A DNA stretch of 16,350 bases from SHLQ01 sp964445255 (GCA_964445255.1 CAYUKM010000059.1:1-16350); one strand, 5' to 3'. Positions 1 to 6,927 are shown, counted from the stretch's first letter. Numbers and translations are program-made. The notes: generated from the letters alone by a model not told the origin.

Positions 1-880
1 GGATTGCCATGTCGGTGAGCATTGCCTTGCGGCGCTCGCCGAAGCCTGGAGCCTTAACACCGGTCGAGTTGAAGGTACCGCGGATCTTGTTGACGACGAG
101 GGTTGCGAGTGCTTCACCCTCGATGTCCTCAGCGATGATGAGCAGCGGCTTGCCAGCCTGCATGACCTTCTCGAGTACCGGAAGGAGATCCTGTACCGAA
201 CCGATCTTGCCCTGGTTGAACAGGATGTAGCAGTCCTCAAGAACAGCTTCCTGGCGCTCTGGGTCGGTGACGAAGTATGGCGAGAGGTAGCCCTTGTCGA
301 ACTGCATACCCTCGACGAAGTCGAGGTCCATACCGAAGGTGTTGGACTCTTCAACGGTTACTACGCCGTCCTTGCCGACCTTGTCGATCGCGTCGGCGAT
401 GACCTGACCGACGGTCTCGTCAGCTGCCGAGATCGAAGCGACCTGAGCGATCTTGTCCTTCGAGTCGTCGACCTGAACAGCCTGTTCAGCAATTGCCTCT
501 ACAGCTGCTTCAACAGCCTTCTCGATGCCGCGCTTGAGGCCCATCGGGTTCGCGCCAGCAGCAACGTTGCGCAGGCCTTCCTTTACGAGTGCCTGTGCGA
601 GCACGGTTGCGGTGGTGGTTCCGTCACCGGCGACGTCGTTGGTCTTGGTTGCGACCTCTTTGACGAGCTGTGCGCCCATGTTCTCGTACGGATCTTCGAG
701 CTCGATTTCACGAGCGATCGAAACACCATCGTTGGTGATGGTCGGTGCGCCGAACTTCTTGTCGAGAACAACGTTGCGACCCTTTGGGCCGAGCGTGACC
801 TTGACCGCGTCAGCGAGCTTGTTTACGCCGGCCTCGAGGCCACGGCGAGCGTCTTCATGAAACTTGAGTGTCTTTGCCAT
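1..880 (-). CDS. groEL: Chaperonin GroEL, 60 kDa subunit (C-terminal part outside window)
   Basis: This is the large subunit of the cytosolic GroEL/GroES folding chamber, which encloses unfolded proteins and refolds them with ATP. The 293 visible residues begin MAKTLKFHEDARRGLEAGVN and include the ATP-binding stretch KVTLGPKGRNV, the GDGTTTATVLA loop and the MGLKRGIEKAV segment. The equatorial and intermediate domains and the start of the apical domain are therefore present. The reading frame is still open at the window edge, so about half of the usual 540 residues is missing. The start is set by the family N-terminus and by TAAGGA at 889-894, eight bases upstream, which overlaps the groES stop. 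The gene lies 15 bp behind groES and shares its CIRCE-controlled promoter. Actinobacteria often carry two groEL copies. The C-terminal tail that separates them (His-rich or Gly-Met-rich) is not visible, so I cannot say which this is. Confidence 0.98.
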   Translation of the reverse strand, partial: MAKTLKFHEDARRGLEAGVNKLADAVKVTLGPKGRNVVLDKKFGAPTITNDGVSIAREIELEDPYENMGAQLVKEVATKTNDVAGDGTTTATVLAQALVKEGLRNVAAGANPMGLKRGIEKAVEAAVEAIAEQAVQVDDSKDKIAQVASISAADETVGQVIADAIDKVGKDGVVTVEESNTFGMDLDFVEGMQFDKGYLSPYFVTDPERQEAVLEDCYILFNQGKIGSVQDLLPVLEKVMQAGKPLLIIAEDIEGEALATLVVNKIRGTFNSTGVKAPGFGERRKAMLTDMAI

Positions 881-895
881 GTTGAGAGTCCTTAG

Positions 896-1183
896 TTACT
901 TGACGATCGCGAGCACGTCGCGAGCGTTGAGGATGAGTAGGTCTTCGCCGCCCGAGGAGATCTCGGTGCCGCCGTATTTGCTGTACACGACGGTGTCGCC
1001 AGCGCTTACGTCCATAGGGATGAGATCGCCCGAATCGGAACGACGTCCTGGGCCGGTGGCCAGAACTTCGCCCTGCTGAGGCTTCTCGGTTGCAGTATCG
1101 GGGATTACAAGGCCGCTAGCAGTGGTCTGCTCGGGTGCGGCTGGCCGCACGACAATGCGGTCATCCAGTGGCTGTAGGTTCAT
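896..1183 (-). CDS. groES: Co-chaperonin GroES, 10 kDa subunit
   Basis: GroES is the heptameric lid of the GroEL chamber. The 95-residue protein has normal family length and starts MNLQPLDDRIVVRP, the usual Cpn10 opening. The mobile loop lies near residues 17-35 (EQTTASGLVIPD), and the roof-loop and C-terminal strands follow (GDTVVYSKYGGTEI and LLILNARDVLAIV). The start is well supported: an exact AAGGAGG at 1189-1195 sits five bases upstream of the ATG. It is the first gene of a groES-groEL operon and ends 15 bp before groEL. A leader of roughly 90 nt separates it from the promoter, whose -10 element abuts the CIRCE operator, so heat-inducible HrcA repression is expected. Nothing in the protein departs from the family. 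Confidence 0.98.
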   Translation of the reverse strand: MNLQPLDDRIVVRPAAPEQTTASGLVIPDTATEKPQQGEVLATGPGRRSDSGDLIPMDVSAGDTVVYSKYGGTEISSGGEDLLILNARDVLAIVK

Positions 1184-1188
1184 TCACG

Positions 1189-1195
1189 CCTCCTT
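1189..1195 (-). promoter_or_regulatory. Ribosome binding site of groES
   Basis: On the minus strand this reads AAGGAGG, a full match to the anti-Shine-Dalgarno sequence. It lies five bases before the groES ATG and fixes that start. Confidence 0.9.
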
Positions 1196-1233
1196 GGCAT
1201 GGGAACGAGGGATTTTCGTCTCGCCCAAGTCGA

Positions 1234-1242
1234 TTAGCACTC
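1234..1242. promoter_or_regulatory. Extra CIRCE half-site (left arm copy)
   Basis: TTAGCACTC here is a perfect copy of the consensus CIRCE left arm, 23 bp before the left arm of the complete element. It has no matching right arm nine bases away. Instead it is followed by a small GC palindrome (CGGCC, five bases, GGCCG) at 1242-1256. It could be a duplicated operator arm that gives HrcA extra contact, or a relic. It lies in the transcribed groES leader, as deduced from the promoter position. Confidence 0.7.
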
Positions 1243-1256
1243 GGCCGTACAGGCCG

Positions 1257-1283
1257 CTAGCACTCTCGTTGAGCGAGTGCTAA
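1257..1283. promoter_or_regulatory. CIRCE operator (HrcA binding site)
   Basis: CTAGCACTC, nine bases, GAGTGCTAA: the 9-9-9 layout of the CIRCE inverted repeat, with a single change (C for T) at the first base of the left arm. CIRCE is bound by the repressor HrcA, which releases it on heat shock. It lies directly downstream of and touching the predicted -10 box of groESL, the usual position for blocking initiation. No hrcA gene is in the window. Confidence 0.95.
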
Positions 1284-1310
1284 TAGTACTCAACCGTCCC
1301 CAGAGTGCAA
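1283..1310 (-). promoter_or_regulatory. Predicted groESL promoter
   Basis: On the minus strand, TTGCAC (1305-1310) and TACTAT (1283-1288) are separated by 16 bases. They resemble the -35 and -10 boxes of a housekeeping sigma-70 promoter. Initiation would fall near 1275, inside CIRCE, which fits repression by HrcA. The start site is predicted, not measured. Confidence 0.6.
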
Positions 1311-1369
1311 CTTGAGTCAGCCTTACTTACCAATTTCTGGGTTTGCGGTGATTCGTAGGCGTGGAAACG

Positions 1370-1406
1370 ACAAGAGGCCGCACCTCAATCGAGTGCGGCC
1401 TCTTGT
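1370..1406. terminator. Strong hairpin, probable terminator of the zinc-ribbon gene
   Basis: ACAAGAGGCCGCAC (1370-1383) and GTGCGGCCTCTTGT (1393-1406) form a perfect 14-bp stem with a 9-base loop. It lies 21 bp after the stop of the 1428-1769 gene and before the groESL promoter, both on the minus strand, so it probably insulates the two units. There is no real T-run on either side. This is common in high-GC actinobacteria, but it leaves intrinsic termination unproven. Confidence 0.7.
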
Positions 1407-1427
1407 GCTATTGACTGAGAATTCAGA

Positions 1428-1769
1428 TCAGCGTTGGCGTTGCTCAGTCAGTTCAACCATCGCTGCGCTCAGGCCGTCATCGTCTTGAATCGCGGTGTGA
1501 AAGTTGATCACATCGTCGTGAGTGAGGGTTGCCCCGTTGCGGGGCTCCCGTAGTTCTTTCGGTAGCTCCCAGTACTCAACGGGAACGCCATTGGCCTCAA
1601 GAAGCTTTACTACTCGAAGCTCGGTGCGTTTCACCGTGACCATGTCGCACCCGGGGCAACGGAACCGATATTGGTTCCGGTCGTCATCGACGCAACAGCG
1701 CGCGATTACTCCCGTTGAAGCGAGGTCGATGTCCCCACACGTTTCACACGTAACTCGAATCGAAGCCAT
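1428..1769 (-). CDS. Small zinc-ribbon protein, function unknown
   Basis: I do not recognise a named family. The 113-residue protein has two CxxC knuckles (C8/C11 in CETC and C38/C41 in CPGC), spaced as in a zinc ribbon, plus a Cys pair at 25-26. The ribbon strand carries aromatic and charged residues (QYRFRC). The second half (about 50-113) has no cysteine and looks helical. Its segment VVKLLEANGVPVEYW suggests a small alpha/beta or wing-like extension, and the C-terminus is charged. Zinc ribbons of this kind occur in nucleic-acid-binding and transcription-associated proteins; any such role here is inference. The ATG has no Shine-Dalgarno match. TATAGT on the minus strand at 1816-1821 is a possible -10 box, giving a short leader, but no clear -35 accompanies it. 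The gene is monocistronic, with a hairpin directly downstream. Confidence 0.8.
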   Translation of the reverse strand: MASIRVTCETCGDIDLASTGVIARCCVDDDRNQYRFRCPGCDMVTVKRTELRVVKLLEANGVPVEYWELPKELREPRNGATLTHDDVINFHTAIQDDDGLSAAMVELTEQRQR

Positions 1770-1998
1770 ATCAAATGAGTCGGTTCGCAGCGGGGTTTGT
1801 CAGTGGGTCGAACGAACTATACGCGCCGGATTCAACCCGAAATGTGGGGTCAGTGGATCATTTTGGGACAGCCTCGCGACGCGCTGTGAATGGGCTTCCT
1901 GAACCCCAGATGAGGACTCTGCGCGAGCCTGAAGACCGGTAAAGAAGCTTCCCACCATCGCAATATCGGGCAATAGGGTGCCCCTGGTATTCGAATTT

Positions 1999-2003
1999 GG
2001 AGG
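1999..2003 (+). promoter_or_regulatory. Ribosome binding site of the arylsulfotransferase-like gene
   Basis: GGAGG lies six bases before the ATG at 2010. It supports that start over the in-frame ATG at 2037, and so places a nine-residue extension ahead of the signal peptide core. Confidence 0.75.
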
Positions 2004-2009
2004 ATCACG

Positions 2010-3539
2010 ATGACGACCTATGCGCCGCGCCCATTCATGAGCAGGACCAAGGCCAGGATTGCCTTTCTGATCGTTGGGGCTGCGTTGCTCGCTGCCTGCG
2101 ACGCCGGACCGATCCGGCCGACTATCGGGATACCGTCCGGGGCTGGCCGACCAGCCACGCCCATCGTCGAGGCACCCGAGATCGATACAACGATTTCGGT
2201 AGCTGTCTCACCACATGCGACCAATTCCCTGATAGCCGAGCTCACGGTTGAGACCGACCGTGAGAACCCGCTCAGCGTCCGGGTCGAATCCGATGGCATT
2301 GAGACTCGAGTGATCGATGCATCCGAAAGCGACCGCACCATCTCCATCGTTGGCTTGCGAGCCGAGACGACGTACTCCTTCACCGCAGTCTCGGGCGATG
2401 TCGAGGCCGAGGCGGTCGAATTCACCTCGGGTGCCCTGCCGGTGACGGCACCGGACATCGAGATCACTCAAGCGGCAGCGAACACCGAAACGAACGGCAT
2501 CACCTTCGTCGGCCTTCGAGACCTAGACGACGGCGCCGGACCCGCCTACTTCGGTTTCGATAGCGAGGGGTACGTCGTGTGGTACCTCGACAGCGATCAA
2601 CGCATTGCAGGCGACCCCTACGTCCGCCATCTCGGCGACGGCGAAGCTCTCGTGCTGTTCAACCGAAACATCCAACGGATAACCCTCGACGGGACGATCA
2701 TTTCCGAGATCGATCTGAGCGGAATCGACGGCTGGCATCACGACGTGCGTCTACTCGAAGACGGCGGGGTCCTGCTGCTCACTCGTGAAGAGCGGCGAGC
2801 CGGTGGCCAGAACCTGCTCGGAGACGTCGTGACCGAAGTTGATGCCGACGGCAACATCGTCTGGGAGTGGTCGACCTTCGATCATCTCGACACCGGCCGG
2901 TTCCCTGGCGAGCTAGCAACCACCGAAGCTCGAGGCGGCGGTCTCGATTGGACCCACGCGAATGCAGTGTGGATCGACGAAGCAGCAGGTGAGATACTCC
3001 TTTCGAGTCGGTCGCAGGGTTGGGTCGTCAACATCGACCGAGCATCGGGCGAGATCAACTGGATCGCCGGTGACGACGCCGGAACGAGCCCCGGTTTCGA
3101 CGCACCGTTCCTCACGCTTACTGCAGGTTCGTGGACCACCGGCCAGCACGCGCCCATGTTCACCGCATCTGGCGACCTCCTCGTCTACGACAACCGAAAC
3201 GAAAGCAACGGCGAAACCGACCAGAGTCGGGCTGTCATCTACCAGATCGACGCCGAAGCTGGCACGGCCACCCAGGTCTTCGAAGCACTTGCGGGCAAGT
3301 TCACGAGTTCGTTGGGCGATGTCGACGAACTACCCAACGGCAACGTGTTGATCGGTGCTGGTGGCACCGGCAACCGAGATCGCGATGGACGAATCACCGA
3401 GGTGAACCGTTCAGGTGACGTCGTATGGCAAGCCGTCATTCCGGTGAACTCGTTCTACCGGACCGAACGGATCACCTGGACAGACATCGATGGCCTACAG
3501 CCGGTACAGACCCACACGTACCGAGGCACTACCCGCTAG
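2010..3539 (+). CDS. Lipoprotein, arylsulfate sulfotransferase (ASST) family
   Basis: This is a predicted exported lipoprotein. A positively charged N-region and hydrophobic core end in the lipobox LLAAC, with Cys30 as lipidation site. Residues about 55-140 look like a fibronectin-III-like beta domain (ending TTYSFTAVSG...VEF). Residues about 150-490 carry repeated beta-propeller blades with motifs such as VWYLD, ITLDGTI, VVTEVDADGNIVWEW and VNIDRASGEINW. Candidates for the ASST active site are present: His243/His244 (WHHD), His316 (WTHANAV), Arg334 (SSRSQ) and His380 (GQHAP). The His316-Arg334 spacing of 18 equals that of His356-Arg374 in the E. coli enzyme, where a histidine carries the sulfate group. 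ASST enzymes transfer sulfate between phenolic compounds without PAPS. Substrate and direction are unknown here. A cytochrome P450 follows 31 bp downstream. Length (509) is within the family range. Confidence 0.88.
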   Translation: MTTYAPRPFMSRTKARIAFLIVGAALLAACDAGPIRPTIGIPSGAGRPATPIVEAPEIDTTISVAVSPHATNSLIAELTVETDRENPLSVRVESDGIETRVIDASESDRTISIVGLRAETTYSFTAVSGDVEAEAVEFTSGALPVTAPDIEITQAAANTETNGITFVGLRDLDDGAGPAYFGFDSEGYVVWYLDSDQRIAGDPYVRHLGDGEALVLFNRNIQRITLDGTIISEIDLSGIDGWHHDVRLLEDGGVLLLTREERRAGGQNLLGDVVTEVDADGNIVWEWSTFDHLDTGRFPGELATTEARGGGLDWTHANAVWIDEAAGEILLSSRSQGWVVNIDRASGEINWIAGDDAGTSPGFDAPFLTLTAGSWTTGQHAPMFTASGDLLVYDNRNESNGETDQSRAVIYQIDAEAGTATQVFEALAGKFTSSLGDVDELPNGNVLIGAGGTGNRDRDGRITEVNRSGDVVWQAVIPVNSFYRTERITWTDIDGLQPVQTHTYRGTTR

Positions 3540-3545
3540 CAGCCC

Positions 3546-3565
3546 GCGCCAAGCGCCCTTGGCGC
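3546..3565. terminator. Compact hairpin between the ASST-like gene and the P450 gene
   Basis: GCGCCAAG and CTTGGCGC form a perfect 8-bp stem with a 4-base loop, seven bases after the ASST stop. A T-run is absent (TTAGC follows). It may be a weak terminator or an attenuating/processing structure between two same-strand genes. It also argues against starting the P450 at the upstream ATG at 3490, because the hairpin would then be coding. Confidence 0.5.
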
Positions 3566-3570
3566 TTAGC

Positions 3571-4752
3571 ATGATGAGTGTGCATCGTGATGAACGCTTT
3601 CCCATTGGAGCTTCGATCTCGGTCGATGCGTTGACCGACTCGCCCTACGAGGTGCTGGACCAGCTGCGCGCTGAAGAGCCCGTGTCATGGGTTCCGGCCA
3701 CCGGCGCCTGGTTCGTTACCCGTCGAGATCTTGCCATCGAGGCCATGGTCGACGCCGTGCGATACACCGTCGACGACGACCGATTCACCACCGCCCGGGT
3801 GCTGGGCACCTCGATGCTCAATCTCGATGGGCCCGAGCACGAGCGTCATCGTCGAGCGTTCGTGAAGCCGTTCCGCCCGAAGTTCGTCCGTGAGGAACTC
3901 GAGGCTCGCATCGTCGACCGTGCTGCCCGATTAGTGGCGGCTTCGCTCGAGGGGCCTCGGGAGCTTCGCACTGGTGTTGCCGGCCCGCTGGCTGTCGACA
4001 CGATCCTCGACGTGCTGGGGCTGCACGAGGTTGCAGTCGACGATGTACTCAGCTGGTACGGCGCGTTCGGCACAGCGATCACCGCACTGACTGTTGGTGA
4101 AGAGGTGCCCGACGAGATTCACAGCACACTCGCACAGCTTTACGACTACGTGGGCGGCGCGATGGGTCGTGACGACGCAGGGCTAATTACACAGCTGGTC
4201 GACGAACAGGTCCTGACCGCAGAAGAGATCCCAGCCGCGGTCGCAGTGGTGATGTTCGGTGCGATCGAGACATCTGAGGGCATGACGACGAATGCGTTCT
4301 GGCATCTGTTCACCAACCCCGAAGTACTGGATCGATTGCGTGCCGACCGATCACTACTCCCCCATGTGATCGACGAGTCGCTCCGGCTCGAACCCGCCGC
4401 TGCCTGGCTCGACCGCTATACGACCGAGGACGTCGTGCTCGGCGGCACGGAAATCCCTGCTAGCGAACTGGTCACGATCAACCTCCTGGCAGCGAATCGA
4501 GACCCCGAGGTGTTCGACGAGCCCGCCACTTTCAACATCGACCGCCCGAACCGCACCCAGCACGTCACCTGGGCACAGGGGCCGCACACCTGCCTCGGCC
4601 TCCACGTCGCCAAGGCCGAAACCGCCGCCGCAATCACGGCCCTGCTCGATGCAGAAGCAGCCGACGGGACTCGGTTCGAAATCGACAAGACACAGAGTTC
4701 ACCCCCGACAGGGCTCATCTTCCGTAAGCCCGAATCGCTTGTCTTGGGGTAA
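3571..4752 (+). CDS. Cytochrome P450 monooxygenase (soluble bacterial type)
   Basis: This is a haem-thiolate monooxygenase of 393 residues, typical for soluble actinobacterial P450s that receive electrons from a separate ferredoxin and reductase. Numbered from this start: the C-helix motif GPEHERHRR lies near 87-95. The I-helix segment GAIETSEG carries the acid-alcohol pair at Glu233-Thr234. The K-helix ExxR is ESLR at 269-272. The haem loop WAQGPHTCLG gives the iron ligand at Cys341. Two details depart from consensus: Trp replaces the usual Phe at the start of the haem loop, and the I-helix has Ile-Glu-Thr rather than the common Gly-His/Glu-Thr. The open frame reaches back to an ATG at 3490 inside the preceding gene. 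I prefer the ATG pair at 3571/3574, since the N-terminus then begins shortly before the usual proline-rich A-helix region. No Shine-Dalgarno is seen. The substrate is unknown. No ferredoxin gene lies nearby. Confidence 0.93.
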   Translation: MMSVHRDERFPIGASISVDALTDSPYEVLDQLRAEEPVSWVPATGAWFVTRRDLAIEAMVDAVRYTVDDDRFTTARVLGTSMLNLDGPEHERHRRAFVKPFRPKFVREELEARIVDRAARLVAASLEGPRELRTGVAGPLAVDTILDVLGLHEVAVDDVLSWYGAFGTAITALTVGEEVPDEIHSTLAQLYDYVGGAMGRDDAGLITQLVDEQVLTAEEIPAAVAVVMFGAIETSEGMTTNAFWHLFTNPEVLDRLRADRSLLPHVIDESLRLEPAAAWLDRYTTEDVVLGGTEIPASELVTINLLAANRDPEVFDEPATFNIDRPNRTQHVTWAQGPHTCLGLHVAKAETAAAITALLDAEAADGTRFEIDKTQSSPPTGLIFRKPESLVLG

Positions 4753-5201
4753 TTCCGACAGCCAATACCGCTCCCGGAACGACATCACCTCCGCGACCCC
4801 AGCAGCGCAGCCTTCTTCGAGGGCCAACTAGCCAACCATCTCGAAGATCAGCTCGTCGCTGCCCCGTTGCCAAGTCATCACCGAGTCGGCGTTCACCGTC
4901 ACAGTGACGCCGTCCTCGGAGTTGAGCATCTCGAGAAGGAGCCGCTCGGTTGGCACCATCTTGGAGGACCCGGGGGTGATGGGGCAGAGTTCCTCGTCAC
5001 CTCCGACAATTCCACGGAGTTGATTTCCGCCCAGCAACAGTTCGCCACCGCCGCCATTGCAGCCGAAGTTCCCCCGAGCGCTCGTCGACTACCGAAGTCG
5101 GCATCGACATACCGAATACGCAACTTCACGGCCTTCCAAGCTGCGCAACCTTCTTTGAAGTCGAACGCTAAGAACGGGATGTGCAAAGCAAGCTAGGACC
5201 G
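4753..5201. other. Gene-poor stretch between P450 and a membrane-protein gene
   Basis: Apart from the META-like remnant described separately (4828-5088), I see no intact gene, hairpin terminator or repeat here. Open frames of up to about 110 codons on both strands (for example plus 4867-5196) show no family motif and overlap each other. The P450 and the minus-strand remnant converge here. Confidence 0.6.
4828..5088 (-). pseudogene. Truncated META/HslJ-like domain remnant
   Basis: The minus-strand frame open from 5088 to the TAG at 4828 encodes 86 residues. Their pattern resembles the META (DUF306/HslJ) domain: NFGCNGGGGELLLGGNQLR is like the GCN-x-GG-x-Y opening, DEELCPITPG corresponds to the conserved Thr-Met-Ala-Cys strand, ERLLLEMLNS to the Glu-containing helix, and the C-terminal strand ends DELIFEMV. 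The frame begins just after an in-frame TAG, with no ATG and no signal peptide before the GCN motif. About 40 residues of the domain plus any export signal are missing. The only start inside is a TTG at 5037, after the GCN motif, with no clear ribosome site. META proteins are typically secreted or periplasmic and poorly understood. I read this as a decayed, 5'-truncated gene. A small functional ORF is the alternative. Confidence 0.5.
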
Positions 5202-5606
5202 CTACGTTGCCGTAGTGGCCTGGCCCGCGTTGTCCTTTTTGTCAGGCTTGGGCGGTGGCCCAAAGAGCCGGACGTGCTCGGTGGCTTTCCAGATGTTGTG
5301 CGTGTAGATCACCGCGGCGAGAAGAACCAAGGTGAATCCGATCACCCAAATCTGGAACAGAAGTAGAAAGAAGGCGATCTCACCCGCTGTAAGGACGTGG
5401 AAGCGGTGGCGGTTCGTACCGCCGAAACGCTGGCCAGCGGCTTGCCAGTAGATGGCGTGAAGGCTGATCAGGATTGAGGCGGAGCCGATGATTGCAACCC
5501 ACGTCAGTGGGCCCGTAATACTGAGGGCATCGCCGCGGTTACGAAGGATCGCGGCGACGATTGCGGTTACTCCGAGGAGTGCCGAGATGCGCCATGCGAT
5601 TGACAT
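5202..5606 (-). CDS. Small multi-pass membrane protein, function unknown
   Basis: Not recognised as a named family. From the ATG at 5606 the protein has 134 residues. Hydrophobic helices lie at about 4-21 (ISALLGVTAIVAAIL) and 33-54 (LTWVAIIGSASILISLH). A long hydrophobic stretch follows at about 71-102 (AFFLLLFQIWVIGFTLVLLAAV), probably one long or two short helices. A hydrophilic Pro/Lys-rich tail follows (FGPPPKPDKKDN), so three or four passes are expected. The open frame runs back to a GTG at 5714, but the added 36 residues are polar and would put a hydrophilic extension before the first helix. I chose the ATG. No strong ribosome site is visible. It is divergent from the lipoprotein gene at 5734, with 127 bp between. 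Confidence 0.7.
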   Translation of the reverse strand: MSIAWRISALLGVTAIVAAILRNRGDALSITGPLTWVAIIGSASILISLHAIYWQAAGQRFGGTNRHRFHVLTAGEIAFFLLLFQIWVIGFTLVLLAAVIYTHNIWKATEHVRLFGPPPKPDKKDNAGQATTAT

Positions 5607-5733
5607 ATCACGGGAACCCGGGTGGTAGTCGATCTGTTCCCTAACATCGATTCCACACCCCAGGCGACCTCTACCAACATCGCTGGCGCAGTACGGTTTC
5701 AGAAGGAAAGTCACCGGAGGTCACACGCTCGCG

Positions 5734-6870
5734 ATGAAGCGCCTATGGCTCGCGCTATTCGGAATTGGACTCATCGCGACCAGCTGCGCGAGCGACGTGG
5801 AAGACGCAGCACCACCCGACGAAACGGTCCTGGACGCAAGCACCACGACCGCAGCGGAGTCCACGACGACCACCACCACTACGACGACCACAACCGAGCC
5901 TCCGCCCGAAACCGAGTGCTCGACCGACCGCTACGGGGTCCAATTACCCGATGGGTGGTCACATGAAGACTGCACGTTGTTGACGAATGCCGATGCAAGT
6001 TCACAGATCACCATCACGGTCGCCAGCGACGAGTCCTATCGAGACGCGCTCCGAAGCCTGGCTAGCGCGGTGACCGTCACCGATGCGTCCCTCACCACGC
6101 TCGATGGTGCCCCAGCCGTACAGATGATGATTGGCGGCCCCGGCCAACCCAGCACCATCTACGTCGTCGACGTCGGCGAGGGCAATCTCGTCGCATCTGG
6201 CCCCGAGCCGTTCATTAGCGAAGTGGTCGCGGGCGCAACGATCACCTCCGCAACTCCAGGTTTTTCCGTCTGCTCAGCCGAACCGACCCGTTCCGAAGCC
6301 GACGTCGTCTTGAACACGGGCGAGGACGATGTGGACGGCGACGGCGACCTAGAAACCTTTGCCCTGGTGGGAAGCGACGGTTTGACCTTCGTGGAAATAG
6401 ATGGGCTTGCTGCGGTAGAGGGAATCGTTGTGGGAGCCGTTCAGTTCGGACGCACCGATCCTGAAGCCACCCTCGGGTGGGCGGACTGGGACGGCGACGG
6501 TCTTCCCGAAGTCATCACCCGTGAACCCGCTGGCCCCGCCTTCGGCGACGTGCACCACGTCCATTCGATCAACGGGTGCGAAACGGAGCGGGTCGCGACG
6601 TTGGTCAACGACATGCGGGCGGGAAGTAGCGACATCTTCGTCTGCGATCGAGACGAGAACGGCGTGCTGCGAACCTTGACGACGATGCTGATCCGTCAAA
6701 CGCCCGAGGTATCCCCAGCGGAGATCACCAATCGCACCACGACGTCGCTGTTCACCTCTGGAGTCTCAATTCCTTTCGAGACTCAGGTAACCGTCACCAA
6801 CGACCCCGCCGATCTCGACCCACCGATCGACGGCCCGGTCAACCTCGCCTCCTGCGCCACCCTCTTCTAG
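5734..6870 (+). CDS. Lipoprotein with Thr-rich linker and calcium-loop-like motifs
   Basis: Exported lipoprotein of unknown function, 378 residues. The signal peptide MKRLWLALFGIGLIATSC places lipidation at Cys18. The residue three before the Cys is Ala rather than Leu, so the lipobox is imperfect. A disordered linker follows with eleven consecutive Thr (44-54) and PPPE. This is a spacer style common in actinobacterial surface lipoproteins. The folded part begins near 61 (ECSTDRYGVQLPDGW). Two Asp/Gly loops, DDVDGDGDLE (198-207) and DWDGDGLPE (251-259), resemble calcium-binding FG-GAP or EF-hand-like repeats, and a third, CDRDENG, lies at 304-310. Six cysteines after the linker (62, 80, 180, 282, 304, 374) could form disulfides outside the cell. 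GGAGG at 5716-5720 is 13 bases before the ATG, a rather long spacing. The gene is monocistronic and converges on the COG0523 gene across a hairpin. Confidence 0.8.
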   Translation: MKRLWLALFGIGLIATSCASDVEDAAPPDETVLDASTTTAAESTTTTTTTTTTTEPPPETECSTDRYGVQLPDGWSHEDCTLLTNADASSQITITVASDESYRDALRSLASAVTVTDASLTTLDGAPAVQMMIGGPGQPSTIYVVDVGEGNLVASGPEPFISEVVAGATITSATPGFSVCSAEPTRSEADVVLNTGEDDVDGDGDLETFALVGSDGLTFVEIDGLAAVEGIVVGAVQFGRTDPEATLGWADWDGDGLPEVITREPAGPAFGDVHHVHSINGCETERVATLVNDMRAGSSDIFVCDRDENGVLRTLTTMLIRQTPEVSPAEITNRTTTSLFTSGVSIPFETQVTVTNDPADLDPPIDGPVNLASCATLF

Positions 6871-6871
6871 A

Positions 6872-6922
6872 AAATCTGTGGTCTGTTTCCGGTAATATAG
6901 CCCGGTTTTGGACCACAGATTT
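6872..6922. terminator. Bidirectional hairpin between convergent genes
   Basis: AAATCTGTGGTC (6872-6883) pairs perfectly over 12 bp with GACCACAGATTT (6911-6922). The 27-base loop contains a second self-complementary pair, CCGG at 6889-6892 and 6902-6905. The structure begins one base after the lipoprotein stop and ends five bases before the COG0523 stop, so it fits both as transcription end. On the minus strand four T residues close the stem, giving better terminator character for the long minus-strand array. It is AT-richer than its surroundings. Confidence 0.65.
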
Positions 6923-6927
6923 ATTGG

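Noticed and set aside
3490..3570. Upstream ATG extending the P450 by 27 residues into the ASST-like gene
   Set aside because: It would overlap the previous gene by 50 bp, make the hairpin at 3546-3565 coding, and add a Ser/Arg/Pro-rich segment unlike P450 N-termini.
4899..5186. Minus-strand frame starting MHIPFLAFDFKEG as the missing 5' part of the META-like gene through a frameshift
   Set aside because: Its residues do not resemble the early META strands, so I could not justify joining it by a single frameshift.
5862..5897. Simple-sequence repeat (Thr codons) as a phase-variation tract
   Set aside because: The codons are mixed (ACG, ACC, ACT, ACA), so there is no pure repeat unit to slip.
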